DNA from: Timonella sp031979385
GTDB lineage: Bacteria > Actinomycetota > Actinomycetes > Actinomycetales > Cellulomonadaceae
Direction: 5' to 3'
Length of the DNA: 64,000 bases
Assembly: GCA_031979385.1 (NCBI GenBank)
Contig: DALZEF010000002.1
Location: forward strand, 1 to 64,000
The stretch's first letter is position 1, and every line of letters starts with the position of its first letter. The position numbers were made by a program, and so were the translations under genes. The notes beneath the pieces are model-generated. The model made no database searches. It worked only from the letters and a program-made list of their open reading frames with translations, and had not been told where the DNA came from. This document shows, in pieces, positions 16,356 to 25,158 of the stretch.

Positions 16356-18977
16356 TTACTCCACAGCCAACGCGGCAACCGGAGAGGTCTTAGCCGCGCT
16401 GCGGCCCGGGAGGATCGAGGCGATCAAACCTGCTGCAAGTGCCACCGCGAAGATCGCGGCAATATCAGCCCAGCGCACCGTGAAGATTGGAGTGGTGAAC
16501 GTGTCCAACAGCAACTTCGCACCGAGGAACGCGTACACGCCACCCAGCAGAACACCCACAAGAGCACCGATACCGGCGATGAGCATACCCTCAATGGCGA
16601 GCGAGGCACGTAACTGACGTCGACTCATACCCACTGCGCGAAGCGTTGCACTCTCACGACGGCGCTCAATCACGGACAACGAGAGTGTGTTCGCGACACC
16701 GACCAGGGCGATCAGTACGGCGACACCGAGCAGGCCAACCAGGACCAGCAGCATCACGTCGATGACCTTCTGGAACATGTCGCGTTCCATGACGGCACCG
16801 GAGATTTCGACATTGTCCTCGCCGAGGAGATCCCGCAAGGCATCAACCGTATCCATTGCGTTGGACGGATCGGATACCTTCACCAGAACCAAACGGGATT
16901 CCACATCGGCATCGGTGAGCTGGAACTTGCTCTTCAACTCCTCGAAGGTCTTCTGAGTGACCGCTGAACCCTCAAGCCCTGTCGAGCCAGCGTGCTTCAG
17001 CGTTACTCGGGTCTCCCACTGCGGCGTGGACTGAGGAGTCTGGTCCCCCTCAGATGACGTCAGTACGGCCGGGTCGAGATAGTTGACTTCCGAGCCATCC
17101 ACGACGAAATACCACGAGGAGATGAGAACCGTGCTGTCGTTCAACTTCCCAACCACGCTGTCGTCACGAAGCGCCGCACGAACCGTGTCATCGTAGAGAT
17201 ACGTCGGTCCGCCGTTCAGCCAGTCATCGCTGCCGAGCACGAACGGCAGATCAAGCTGCTTGACCGGCTGCGCCACCTCAACGCCCTCCACCTGACGGAT
17301 TGCTGTCAGAGTGCTGTCGGAGACATCAGTCTCGCCGCGCAACGTGATGGCAACGTCAAGTGGGAACTGCTTGTCGAGTTCCTGATTCATCGTGGTACGG
17401 GCCGTCGAGGCACCAATCGAAAGCATCGCCACGAGCGTGACACCGATGAACAGTGCGGTCGAGGTCGAGGCCGTACGGCGCGGGTTGCGGCCGATATTCG
17501 CGGTTGCCAACTTGGCGGAGGCACCCATGCGGGAGAACCCGGAACCGACCGCGGCAACCACACCCGGCACCCACAGAACCGCGGACATGACGAGACCTAG
17601 GAAGGAGAGCGCACCACCGAGAATGCCAAGGAGGAGGCCCATGTCGATCTGCTCGTCGTAAATCGAGAACGCGTACGCGAACAGGGCAACACCGAGTGTG
17701 ACGAAAACAGCGGCGAAGACCAGCCGCACGATGCCCGTGCGCCGGACCTCGGAGGTACCCTCGATCGGACGGAGCGCAGCCAGCGGCGCGACCTGAGTCG
17801 CGATCCGTGCTGGGACAAACGAGGCAAGCAGAGTGGTGAGCACTCCGGCAACTACCGGTAGCCAGATGGCAGCCACAGGAATAGTAACCGAGGTCGGAAC
17901 CGCAGGAGATAGATCCATGGCGGCGACTACCCACAACACTCCCTGGACCAGGAGAATCCCGCCGAGGATGCCCGCGATGGAGGAGGCGAAGCCGAGGATG
18001 AGTGCCTCTACGATGACTGAGTTCTTGATCTGCTTCTTAGAAGCGCCCACGCAGCGCAGCAGGGCGAGGGTCTTGGTTCGTTGCGCAACCAGAACCTGGA
18101 AGGTGTTGGAGATGACCAACGAGGCCACCAACAACGCGAGTGCCGCGAACGACAGCACCATATAGGTCAGTATTTGCGCGTCTCCCGAGATCGATTTGAT
18201 CCGGTCCTGTGCTGCCTCTGAGGGTGTTTGGACAGGGCGCTCTCCGATGACCTGTGAGATTTCCGCACGTAGTTTATCGAGCGCTGCCGGGTCCTTCTGA
18301 ATTTTGTCTTCTACATTGAGTAGAATGGACTGCCCTTGGAACGCGTCGGTGATAACCGGATGATTGGATAGTTTTTCCGCACCGTCGAGGGACACAACAA
18401 CCGCGCCGCCGGAACTTGCGAAACCGCCACTGACGTCCTTTGAGAATCCCGTGATTGTGAAGGCAACTGCTGTCCCTTCCTCGCCGTGCTGGCTAAGCAT
18501 GTCGAGGGAGATGCTGTCTCCGACGCTCAACGTGAGGCGTTCGGCAACCTTGAGCGGAAGAACTACCTCTGAGTCGCTGTTGGGAGCTTTCCCATCAGAT
18601 ATTTCATACGATTGAAGGGTTTTGTCCTTGGCATAGGTCAGTAGCGGGAGGTACTCAGACTTTCCATCGGAGGTGGCCTCTACGTAGGGTCCTTCTCCGA
18701 CGGCTACATCTGAAACCCCATCCACGGCCGCAACTTCTCGGACAAGATCCACGCCAATGGGATTGTAGGTGTAACTATCGTTTTGATTGGATCTGGCGCT
18801 CACCACGAGATCGGCATCTGCGAATGAGGCCGTCATGGACTTCTCGGTCGACTTCACGAAGACTTCGCCAGCGAGAAGGGTGGCGGTAATGAATGCGGTT
18901 CCGATAAAGATAGCGATACCGGCCGCAATGAGGCGGCCAATATTCTGCCGCATCTGGTGCAGTGTTATGCGAAGCAT
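16356..18977 (-). CDS. FtsX/MacB-type ABC transporter permease
   Basis: The product has 873 residues. An N-terminal transmembrane helix (19-40) is followed by a large extracytoplasmic domain, then three helices of a first FtsX domain (about 265-400), a linker with further helices, a second extracytoplasmic domain, and a final FtsX triplet with the typical ERRRESATLRAVGMSRRQLR loop. Duplicated-FtsX permeases of this size act in one polypeptide with a LolD/MacB-like ATPase to move peptides or lipids, often antimicrobial compounds, or to act as mechanotransmitters. The ATPase gene lies 6 bases upstream, so the two form an operon, and a two-component system sits just beyond it. Confidence 0.88.
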   Translation of the reverse strand: MLRITLHQMRQNIGRLIAAGIAIFIGTAFITATLLAGEVFVKSTEKSMTASFADADLVVSARSNQNDSYTYNPIGVDLVREVAAVDGVSDVAVGEGPYVEATSDGKSEYLPLLTYAKDKTLQSYEISDGKAPNSDSEVVLPLKVAERLTLSVGDSISLDMLSQHGEEGTAVAFTITGFSKDVSGGFASSGGAVVVSLDGAEKLSNHPVITDAFQGQSILLNVEDKIQKDPAALDKLRAEISQVIGERPVQTPSEAAQDRIKSISGDAQILTYMVLSFAALALLVASLVISNTFQVLVAQRTKTLALLRCVGASKKQIKNSVIVEALILGFASSIAGILGGILLVQGVLWVVAAMDLSPAVPTSVTIPVAAIWLPVVAGVLTTLLASFVPARIATQVAPLAALRPIEGTSEVRRTGIVRLVFAAVFVTLGVALFAYAFSIYDEQIDMGLLLGILGGALSFLGLVMSAVLWVPGVVAAVGSGFSRMGASAKLATANIGRNPRRTASTSTALFIGVTLVAMLSIGASTARTTMNQELDKQFPLDVAITLRGETDVSDSTLTAIRQVEGVEVAQPVKQLDLPFVLGSDDWLNGGPTYLYDDTVRAALRDDSVVGKLNDSTVLISSWYFVVDGSEVNYLDPAVLTSSEGDQTPQSTPQWETRVTLKHAGSTGLEGSAVTQKTFEELKSKFQLTDADVESRLVLVKVSDPSNAMDTVDALRDLLGEDNVEISGAVMERDMFQKVIDVMLLVLVGLLGVAVLIALVGVANTLSLSVIERRRESATLRAVGMSRRQLRASLAIEGMLIAGIGALVGVLLGGVYAFLGAKLLLDTFTTPIFTVRWADIAAIFAVALAAGLIASILPGRSAAKTSPVAALAVE

Positions 18978-18983
18978 GAAATG

Positions 18984-19805
18984 TCAGGCCGTCTCGGTGG
19001 ATCGTGGGTCAATGGTGGCATCGAAGTTGCGCAGGGCGTCAAGGCCGGCAAGCACAGCTTCAGGGGTTGGACTGTCGATGTGACCGGCGATCTTGCCGTC
19101 AGCGAGCAGTACCACGCGGTCCGCGTACGATGCAGCCGTGGGATCGTGAGTGACCATGATGATGGTGCGTCCAAGTTCACGCACGGACTGACGCAGGAAG
19201 GACAGAACCTCAGCACCTGAACGTGAGTCGAGGTTACCGGTGGGCTCATCTGCGAACACCACGTCCGGTTTGGTGATCAGGGCACGAGCGATGGCCACGC
19301 GCTGCTGCTGACCGCCCGACATCTCGGAGGGACGGTGGTTCAACCGCTCCGAGATACCCAGCGTGGTGGCCAGGCGTGCCAGCCAGTCACGGTCATCCTT
19401 GGTGATCTTCTTGCCCGCTAAGGTCAGTGGGAGCAGGATGTTCTGCTCGGCAGTGAACATCGGCAGCAGGTTGAAGGACTGGAATACGAATCCCACGTTG
19501 TTGCGGCGCAACCGGGTCAACTGGTCATCGGTCATTGCCGTGACATCCTGACGACCAATGAACGCCGTGCCCGAGGTCGCGGTGTCAAGCCCTGCAAGCA
19601 GGTGCATCAGTGTGGACTTACCCGAACCGGATGGGCCCATGATTGCGGTGAAATGTCCCTGGGCGAAGTCGATGTCTACACTGTCGAGTGCCCGGACAGT
19701 TGAGGCGCCGTGGCCGTAGTGCTTGGACAGGCTACGTGCTGACACCGCGATTGGCGCGGCAGACACGTTGGGGGCCTGGTTGTACCCGGTTGCGGGGATG
19801 GTCAT
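18984..19805 (-). CDS. MacB/LolD-type ABC transporter ATPase
   Basis: This nucleotide-binding subunit has 273 residues, with Walker A GPSGSGKST (57-65), the Q-loop region FVFQSFNLLPMF, signature MSGGQQQR, Walker B VVFADEPT and the H-loop TIIMVTHDP. The set is complete, and the sequence is of the LolD/MacB/FtsE clade that pairs with FtsX-like permeases. The ATG at 19805 has AGGAG 7 bases upstream. A longer reading from 19877 would only add a weak N-terminal extension. It is cotranscribed with the permease gene. Confidence 0.92.
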   Translation of the reverse strand: MTIPATGYNQAPNVSAAPIAVSARSLSKHYGHGASTVRALDSVDIDFAQGHFTAIMGPSGSGKSTLMHLLAGLDTATSGTAFIGRQDVTAMTDDQLTRLRRNNVGFVFQSFNLLPMFTAEQNILLPLTLAGKKITKDDRDWLARLATTLGISERLNHRPSEMSGGQQQRVAIARALITKPDVVFADEPTGNLDSRSGAEVLSFLRQSVRELGRTIIMVTHDPTAASYADRVVLLADGKIAGHIDSPTPEAVLAGLDALRNFDATIDPRSTETA

Positions 19806-20073
19806 GAGGTCTCCTGAAGCGTATGGAACGTTGGGTTGCTCAAACAGCGAGCACCGGTAACTCCACTTTATGAACATCCGCGTCAGGGGCGCGTCGTGCG
19901 CAGGGATGGAAAATGACTGCCCTTTTGTCCGTCCTGTTGACTACGTGGGCGGTTGCTCGCGTCATCCTGAGGGATGACTTGTGCAACGAGTCACCTAGGG
20001 GAGCCTCGCACAAGGCTCCTGGTGCTGATGGGGGGACGGGGCGATTGGTCCGGCAGTCCATACCGGAACCGCG
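19806..20073. other. leader region of the ABC operon
   Basis: These 268 bases separate the ABC operon from the NarL-type regulator, both on the minus strand. They contain two small hairpins: GTCATCC-TGAG-GGATGAC at 19961-19978 and GGAGCC/GGCTCC at 20000-20019. One may end the regulator transcript and the other may lie in the ABC leader. I could not place a promoter with confidence. Confidence 0.45.
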
Positions 20074-20781
20074 CTACTCGCCCGGGGTCACCAGACCGTT
20101 CTCGTAGGCCGTGACAACGATCTGGACGCGGTCGCGGGCATCGAGTTTGTGCAGGATCCTGCCCACGTGGGTTTTGATGGTTGCCTCGGCGACGAACAGT
20201 TCCTGAGCGATCTCCGTGTTACTCATACCCTTCGCGATCAGCAGGATCACGTCCCTCTCGCGGCCAGTGAGTTGCGCGAGTTTCTCGGCTTGCGGGCTCG
20301 GAGTCTTGTCGTCCACCTGCTGCGGGGTGATCAGGTGTTCCAGCAGCCGCTTGGTTGTGGACGGCGCAATGACCGCGTCCCCGGAGTGCACCACGCGGAT
20401 CGCGTTGAGCATCTCTTCAGGTGGCGCGTCCTTGAGTAGGAAGCCGGAGGCTCCCGCGCGGATGGCCTCGAGAGCGTATTCGTCGATGTCGAATGTGGTG
20501 AGGATGATGATCTTCGGCGAGGACTCTGAGCGGTTCTTCTCCCAGTGCTCGGTGAGTTTGGCGGTCACGGCCAATCCGTCCGTGCCTGGCATGCGGATGT
20601 CCATGAGCACAATGTCTACGTCTGAGTCGTGCAACTCATCCCACGCCGTGTCGCCGTCGCCTGCCTCCACGACAACCTCGAGGTCCGGCTGCGAGTCAAT
20701 CACCATCTTGAAACCCGCGCGAAGAAGTTGCTGGTCATCAATGATTGCTACGCGGATGGGGGAGGAGATTTCGGCGGTCAT
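20074..20781 (-). CDS. NarL/LuxR-type response regulator
   Basis: The product has 235 residues. The receiver domain (residues 10-130) has acidic residues Asp15/Asp16, phosphoacceptor Asp61 in IVLMDIRMPG, and a switch Thr in ILTTFD. A C-terminal LuxR helix-turn-helix follows (about 165-230: LTGRERDVILLIAKGMSNTE). It should be phosphorylated by the HisKA_3 kinase encoded upstream and, by position, may control the adjacent ABC exporter. A 335-base gap with a long hairpin separates kinase and regulator, so it may also have its own promoter. Confidence 0.93.
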   Translation of the reverse strand: MTAEISSPIRVAIIDDQQLLRAGFKMVIDSQPDLEVVVEAGDGDTAWDELHDSDVDIVLMDIRMPGTDGLAVTAKLTEHWEKNRSESSPKIIILTTFDIDEYALEAIRAGASGFLLKDAPPEEMLNAIRVVHSGDAVIAPSTTKRLLEHLITPQQVDDKTPSPQAEKLAQLTGRERDVILLIAKGMSNTEIAQELFVAEATIKTHVGRILHKLDARDRVQIVVTAYENGLVTPGE

Positions 20782-21116
20782 TGGTTTCCTAGGGGTTAGG
20801 TGTCACAGCGTGCAGGTCTGGTTCCATTATCCACGCCGAGGAGCGGCGGGTGTCCTCACGCCGCACATTGTTGCTGATTGGCGACGAGCCTGCCGCGCTC
20901 ACGGCAATCTGCCCACCTTCCAGCGCACTCTCGCTGTCGCGCAGCACACTGCGCGTGGTGAAGCTGGGTGGTGGGGTGGTGCTGGAACTCATCTGATCGT
21001 CGCCAATCAGCCTCGTGAATATTGTGGTCGGTGTCAATCTGTGGGTTTTCTCGCCGTTCTGTGCCTTCCGGCACCACAGAACGGCGAGAAAACCCACAGG
21101 CCGGTTGAATGAATAA
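20782..21116. other. gap between kinase and regulator with a 25-bp hairpin
   Basis: This stretch lacks a credible gene, although overlapping frames are open. Its only clear element is the long hairpin at 21039-21099. The remaining 250 bases could hold a promoter for the response regulator gene, which starts at 20781. I see no further motif. Confidence 0.5.
21039..21099. terminator. 25-bp perfect hairpin after the sensor kinase gene
   Basis: Positions 21039-21063 and 21075-21099 are perfect inverted repeats separated by 11 bases, which themselves allow a GTGCC/GGCAC extension. It lies 18 bases after the kinase stop. It has no T-run. Termination or mRNA end protection is the likely role. Confidence 0.75.
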
Positions 21117-22370
21117 TCACACGGGAGCGGGAGGTTCCTCATCGGGGGCCTCGGGCAGAGGCAGTTCCAATTCGACGCGATACCCGCCACCGGGCTTCGG
21201 AGCAGCTTTGACGTTGCCGCCAAACAGGGCCGCACGCTCCTTCATGCCAAGCAAACCCATGCCCTGACCGTCGCTTGCGGCAGCGGACGCAGCACCACGG
21301 CCGTCGTCCTCCACTTCAAGACGCAGGTTCGACTTGCCCCACGCCAAGACGATCGTGACGGTTGGATCGGGGCCGGCATGCTTCAAGATGTTGGTCAGCG
21401 ACTCCTGGCAGATGCGATACAACGTCAGCCCAGCCCCGGGCGGAAGTATGCGAGGGGTGCCCATGCGCACGAGCGACACTCGCACACCGGAGCTACGTAC
21501 CTGATCAACCAGAGATTCAATGTCCCCGGAAGCCGGCTGGGGTGCGAGCGTGTCGATGTCCTCCTCGGACACGTCGTTCCGCAACACTCCGAGCAATCTG
21601 CGCATATCCGCAAGGGCCGCGCGACCAGTGTCCGCGATCGTGCTCAGAGCCTTCTCCGCGAACTCGGGCGAGGCCGTCGCCGCATACCGGCCACCATCGG
21701 CCTGAGCGATCATCACGGACAGGGAATGGGCCACAATGTCATGCATCTCCCGAGCGATACGGGCACGTTCCGCAGCCGCCCCAAGCTGAACCTGCTGTTC
21801 CCGTTCGATCTCAAGTATGCGATTCTTGTCGCGCAGTGTTTGCATCGACCAGATTCGAGCGCGGCGCATGTTCGCAAACGCCCACACGGTAAGGAACAGC
21901 AATCCAAGGGTAAAGGTTATGAAAAGCGCAGGTGCGAGCTTGCCGTCAGCCTCCCGAGCCACCAAGTACCCAAACAGAGCCGTCCCGGCGAATGACGAGA
22001 TGAGGGCAACCCTGCTTGCCCAGCGTGGTCCATAAATCGTGACCGAGTAGAGCGCCACGAGAACCATCAGGTCAGCGGGCATGATCGCGGAAGGGCCGAT
22101 CAGCATGTGTACGAGAGCAGCCGAGTACACGAGGATCGCGGAACGAACCGGCTGCGTGCGCCGCCAAACCAGTGGAAAAATCAGCAATGCCGCGAACACG
22201 GCGGACCACAGCCCGGAGATATCTTGGCCGAAGAACCATTCCCTGTTCTGATGTGTCACGAGCACAAATGGGCACACGAACAGCGCCACCAGGCTCGCGA
22301 GCACCTGATCAAGGCGTGTGGCATTCTCCTCGGACCACAGCCCGAATCGCTCGAAGACATTCATAGACAC
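21117..22370 (-). CDS. DesK/NarX-type sensor histidine kinase (HisKA_3)
   Basis: The product has 417 residues. Five to six transmembrane helices occupy residues 22-170 with short loops and no large extracytoplasmic sensor, so it probably senses the membrane or works with a transporter. A coiled coil leads to the HisKA_3 box ERARIAREMHDIVAHSLSVM with phosphoacceptor His210, then a HATPase_c domain with VEDDGRG and GMGLLGMKERAALFGG. A Pro/Glu-rich tail ends the protein. Together with the NarL-type regulator and the MacB-like exporter downstream it resembles modules that respond to cell-envelope stress. Confidence 0.92.
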   Translation of the reverse strand: MSMNVFERFGLWSEENATRLDQVLASLVALFVCPFVLVTHQNREWFFGQDISGLWSAVFAALLIFPLVWRRTQPVRSAILVYSAALVHMLIGPSAIMPADLMVLVALYSVTIYGPRWASRVALISSFAGTALFGYLVAREADGKLAPALFITFTLGLLFLTVWAFANMRRARIWSMQTLRDKNRILEIEREQQVQLGAAAERARIAREMHDIVAHSLSVMIAQADGGRYAATASPEFAEKALSTIADTGRAALADMRRLLGVLRNDVSEEDIDTLAPQPASGDIESLVDQVRSSGVRVSLVRMGTPRILPPGAGLTLYRICQESLTNILKHAGPDPTVTIVLAWGKSNLRLEVEDDGRGAASAAASDGQGMGLLGMKERAALFGGNVKAAPKPGGGYRVELELPLPEAPDEEPPAPV

Positions 22371-22410
22371 AAGATTACGGTGATCACAGGTGATAGAGCG
22401 TCCGACGTGA

Positions 22411-22453
22411 GGATGGTTTCAACTCAAGGTCATCAAACTCACGGATGGTTTTA
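22411..22453. repeat. direct repeats in the divergent regulator/kinase promoter region
   Basis: GGATGGTTTCA (22411-22421) and GGATGGTTTTA (22443-22453) are direct repeats with start points 32 bp apart, about three helical turns, upstream of the OmpR-type regulator gene. Direct repeats in phase with the helix are the usual binding pattern of OmpR-family regulators, so they may be autoregulatory sites. Confidence 0.45.
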
Positions 22454-22488
22454 GGTATTAAAGGGAGTCTAAATTCCGATTCATGACC

Positions 22489-22494
22489 TAATAT
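22489..22494 (+). promoter_or_regulatory. -10 element for a probable leaderless transcript
   Basis: TAATAT ends 7 bases before the ATG at 22502 of the OmpR-type regulator gene, and no ribosome-binding site lies between. Transcription should therefore start at or next to the A of the start codon. Confidence 0.6.
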
Positions 22495-22501
22495 AGCCAC
22501 T

Positions 22502-23185
22502 ATGACCCACGTACTTTTGGCTGAAGACGACCCGGCGATTGCTGAGCCGCTCGCTCGCGCACTGACGCGCGAGGGCTACAACGTCAATGTCCAGGGAACA
22601 GGACAGGGTGCCATTGATAACGCATCTGCTGCCGACCTTGTGGTGCTCGACCTTGGACTTCCTGACATGGACGGTTTGGAGGTTGCGCGAGCAATCCGGC
22701 AAAAGGGCCTGACCACCCCGGTGTTGGTGCTGACCGCACGCGCCGACGAGGTGGACCTTGTGGTTGGGCTCGATGCCGGAGCAGACGACTACGTGACCAA
22801 GCCGTTTCGGTTGGCGGAACTGCTCGCCCGCGTCCGCGCGTTGCTTCGGCGCACGCACGGCGACCCGACCGAGGCTGAGGAAATCACCGCGCAGGATGTT
22901 CGTGTGGACGTTGCAGCACACCGCGCGTTCCAGGCTGGCCGGGAACTGCATCTGACCACCAAGGAATTCGAGTTGCTGCGCGTGTTGATTGCTTCTGCGG
23001 GTTCGGTGGTAAACCGCGATTCGCTGATGCGCGAGGTGTGGGGTTCCGAGCCGATCGGTTCGACCAAAACCTTGGACATGCACGTGTCGTGGCTACGTCG
23101 CAAGCTCGACGATGACGCGAACAACCCGCGGTACATCACCACGGTTCGCGGTTTGGGTTTCCGGTTCGAAGCCGGAAGCAACTGA
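22502..23185 (+). CDS. OmpR/PhoB-type response regulator
   Basis: The product has 227 residues. The receiver domain has Asp9/Asp10, phosphoacceptor Asp50 in LVVLDLGLPDMDG and Lys in DDYVTKPF. The C-terminal winged helix (about 130-225) has the recognition segment SKTLDMHVSWLRRKL-like in this protein (GSTKTLDMHVSWLRRKL). It is followed by a HAMP-containing kinase and resembles the CutR/TcrA group of actinobacteria. The target genes are unknown. The start is supported by the close -10 element and the alignment of the receiver domain. Confidence 0.93.
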   Translation: MTHVLLAEDDPAIAEPLARALTREGYNVNVQGTGQGAIDNASAADLVVLDLGLPDMDGLEVARAIRQKGLTTPVLVLTARADEVDLVVGLDAGADDYVTKPFRLAELLARVRALLRRTHGDPTEAEEITAQDVRVDVAAHRAFQAGRELHLTTKEFELLRVLIASAGSVVNRDSLMREVWGSEPIGSTKTLDMHVSWLRRKLDDDANNPRYITTVRGLGFRFEAGSN

Positions 23186-23193
23186 TCTTCGCG

Positions 23194-23226
23194 GCGGGGA
23201 CCGGTTCCATGCGAACCGGTCCCCGC
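23194..23226 (+). terminator. hairpin between the regulator and kinase genes
   Basis: A 14-bp perfect stem (23194-23207 with 23213-23226) with a 5-base loop is followed by TTTGT. It lies within the operon and may reduce kinase expression relative to the regulator. Confidence 0.75.
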
Positions 23227-23261
23227 TTTGTCATATCTGTACGGCCTAGAGGACGGTTCTT

Positions 23262-24575
23262 GTGCGCCGCAAACTTATCATCGCTACCGTGTCGGCTGTG
23301 GCTGTGGCAGTTATTCTGCTCGGCTTTCCGCTCGCCTTCTTCGGCGGCTACTACGTGTTCAACAATGAGCAGCGGGCCATCGTGGACAGGGCGGCGTCTC
23401 TGGAACGATCTGTCGACAACCGCATTGCCAGCGGCACGGGACTGGAACAGTCGATCCTTGACCGGGTTGCGGCGGGTGGGGATCGTCCCGCTGCGCATGT
23501 CCGGGTTGTCATGCCCGATGGTCAGATGGGCAGCGCCGGCGAACCCATCGACGGTCGTACATTGTCTGCAGTCAGATGGTCAGCCTCGAACGCGATGGTG
23601 ACCGTGGAGGTCTCCTACTGGGAGGTTGCGGCCCGGTCCTATCAGGTGGTCATGCTGGTAGTCGCTGCAGCGTTCGTTGCGTTCGGCGCTGGAATCTCCG
23701 TGGCTGTGTGGCAGGCAAACAGGTTGTCGGCGCCGCTCGTGTATCTTGCCGCGTCAGCGGAGCAGTTGGGTTCGGGGCAGGTGCGCCCACATGTCGAGGA
23801 ATCGGGGGTCGAGGAGATTGACCTGGTTGCCGACGAACTGGCTCGTTCCGCTGATCGACTTGCGTTGCGTATTGCTGCCGAACGCCAGTTTGCTTCGGAC
23901 GCCTCGCACCAGTTACGCACGCCGTTGACCGCCTTGATGATGCGCATCGAGGAGATCTCGATGCTGTCGGATGACAAGCCGGAGGTGCAGGAGGAGGCTC
24001 GAATCTCGCTTGAGCAGATCGAGCGCTTGGTGTCCACAGTGGACGATCTGCTTGCTCGTTCTCGCCGCGCCGAGGGTGGAACGACTGAGGCCGTCAACCT
24101 CGACGAGGTCCTGCAGCAGCAGGAGGAGGAATGGGAAACTGTCTTTGCCAAGGCTGGGCGCAAGTTGCGGGTTGATGCGAGTGAATCTCTCGCAGTGCTC
24201 GCAACGCCGGGTTCTCTTGCTCAGGTACTTGCCACACTGATTGAGAACTCCCTCAAGCATGGTGACGGGGAGACCGTGGTGTCCGCGAAGTTGCACGGTC
24301 CACGTGGCGGCGTCGTGGTCCAGGTGTCTGATGAGGGAGCCGGTGTCCCTGAGGAGCTCGTGCCGCGCATCTTTGAGCGTGGCGTGACCTCGGGTAGGGG
24401 GACTGGCCTTGGGTTGCCGTTGGCGCGAGACCTCGCAGCGGCGGATGGCGCGCGCCTTGAACTGTCACGTCCGCGTCCAGCTCAGTTCACGCTGTACCTG
24501 ACGGGCGTTCCACGCACCCTGGACGCAAATGCGGTGTTGCCGCATGGAAACGTGGTCAAGGTACACAAGCGGTAG
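23262..24575 (+). CDS. HAMP-containing sensor histidine kinase
   Basis: The product has 437 residues. Transmembrane helices at about 7-33 and 127-150 enclose an extracytoplasmic domain of about 95 residues. A HAMP segment (150-205) leads to the HisKA box FASDASHQLRTPLTALMMRI with His216, then N-box TLIENSLKHG, DEGAGVP and GTGLGLPLARDL. The start is GTG. It is the cognate kinase of the preceding OmpR-type regulator. The stop is only 2 bases from the stop of the convergent GtrA gene. Confidence 0.92.
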   Translation: MRRKLIIATVSAVAVAVILLGFPLAFFGGYYVFNNEQRAIVDRAASLERSVDNRIASGTGLEQSILDRVAAGGDRPAAHVRVVMPDGQMGSAGEPIDGRTLSAVRWSASNAMVTVEVSYWEVAARSYQVVMLVVAAAFVAFGAGISVAVWQANRLSAPLVYLAASAEQLGSGQVRPHVEESGVEEIDLVADELARSADRLALRIAAERQFASDASHQLRTPLTALMMRIEEISMLSDDKPEVQEEARISLEQIERLVSTVDDLLARSRRAEGGTTEAVNLDEVLQQQEEEWETVFAKAGRKLRVDASESLAVLATPGSLAQVLATLIENSLKHGDGETVVSAKLHGPRGGVVVQVSDEGAGVPEELVPRIFERGVTSGRGTGLGLPLARDLAAADGARLELSRPRPAQFTLYLTGVPRTLDANAVLPHGNVVKVHKR

Positions 24576-24577
24576 CG

Positions 24578-25099
24578 TTAGAGGTGGGTTGAGCGCGGGT
24601 CTAGTGGCGGCTTGTCGCCCGTGAACACGAGGTACTTGTACGCCAGGTAGCGGAAGATCATGCCCAACACCAGCCCAATCACGTTGGCTGAGATATTGTC
24701 CGCGAGTGGGGAATCGAACCCCAAGACGTAGCGGGAGATCCACAGGCACAGCACCGCGATAGCCATTCCGCCGATGTTGACCACCACGAATCCCACAAAC
24801 TCGCGGACCTTGGTGCGCGTGCGCTGATCGGCGAAGGTCCACAGTCGGTTTCCGATCCACGTGACGATCATCGCGACGGCAACCGAGAAGATCTTGGCGG
24901 TGACAGGCTTGCCTGCGAGCACGGCGAATGGGCCGTGCTGCAAGAGATTGAACAGGCCAATGTCAACGATGAACCCGGTGCCACCTACGATCCCAAACTT
25001 GAGTAGCTCCACGAACCGTGCAGCGAGCCGCGCGCTGATGGAGAGGCGCTGTGGGGCGAGCTCCTGAGTGCTTGAGCTCTGCGATGTAGTCACCATCAA
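24578..25099 (-). CDS. GtrA family membrane protein
   Basis: The product has 173 residues and four transmembrane helices with the family motifs FGIVGGTGFIVDIGLFNLL (helix 1), TWIGNRLWTF and YLAYKYLVF. GtrA proteins are thought to flip or handle polyprenyl-linked sugars during cell-surface glycosylation. A homologue sits beside purK in mycobacteria (Rv3277), so this is a conserved neighbour rather than part of the surface island. It is divergent from purK. Confidence 0.88.
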   Translation of the reverse strand: MMVTTSQSSSTQELAPQRLSISARLAARFVELLKFGIVGGTGFIVDIGLFNLLQHGPFAVLAGKPVTAKIFSVAVAMIVTWIGNRLWTFADQRTRTKVREFVGFVVVNIGGMAIAVLCLWISRYVLGFDSPLADNISANVIGLVLGMIFRYLAYKYLVFTGDKPPLDPRSTHL

Positions 25100-25123
25100 A
25101 GGGTATCGCGATGGACACGAGTT

Positions 25124-25150
25124 TAGGCGGCGGAGCTATTCGACTACCCT
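25124..25150 (+). promoter_or_regulatory. probable purK promoter
   Basis: TTTAGG (25124-25129), a spacer of about 15-17 bp and TACCCT (25145-25150) lie just before GTG 25159. The predicted start point is within a few bases of the GTG, so the transcript would be leaderless. The -35 match is weak. Confidence 0.4.
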
Positions 25151-25158
25151 TAGACACC

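Noticed and set aside
20216..21112. A 298-codon plus-strand open frame
   Set aside because: It is antisense to the response regulator and runs through the 25-bp hairpin. No domain is visible.
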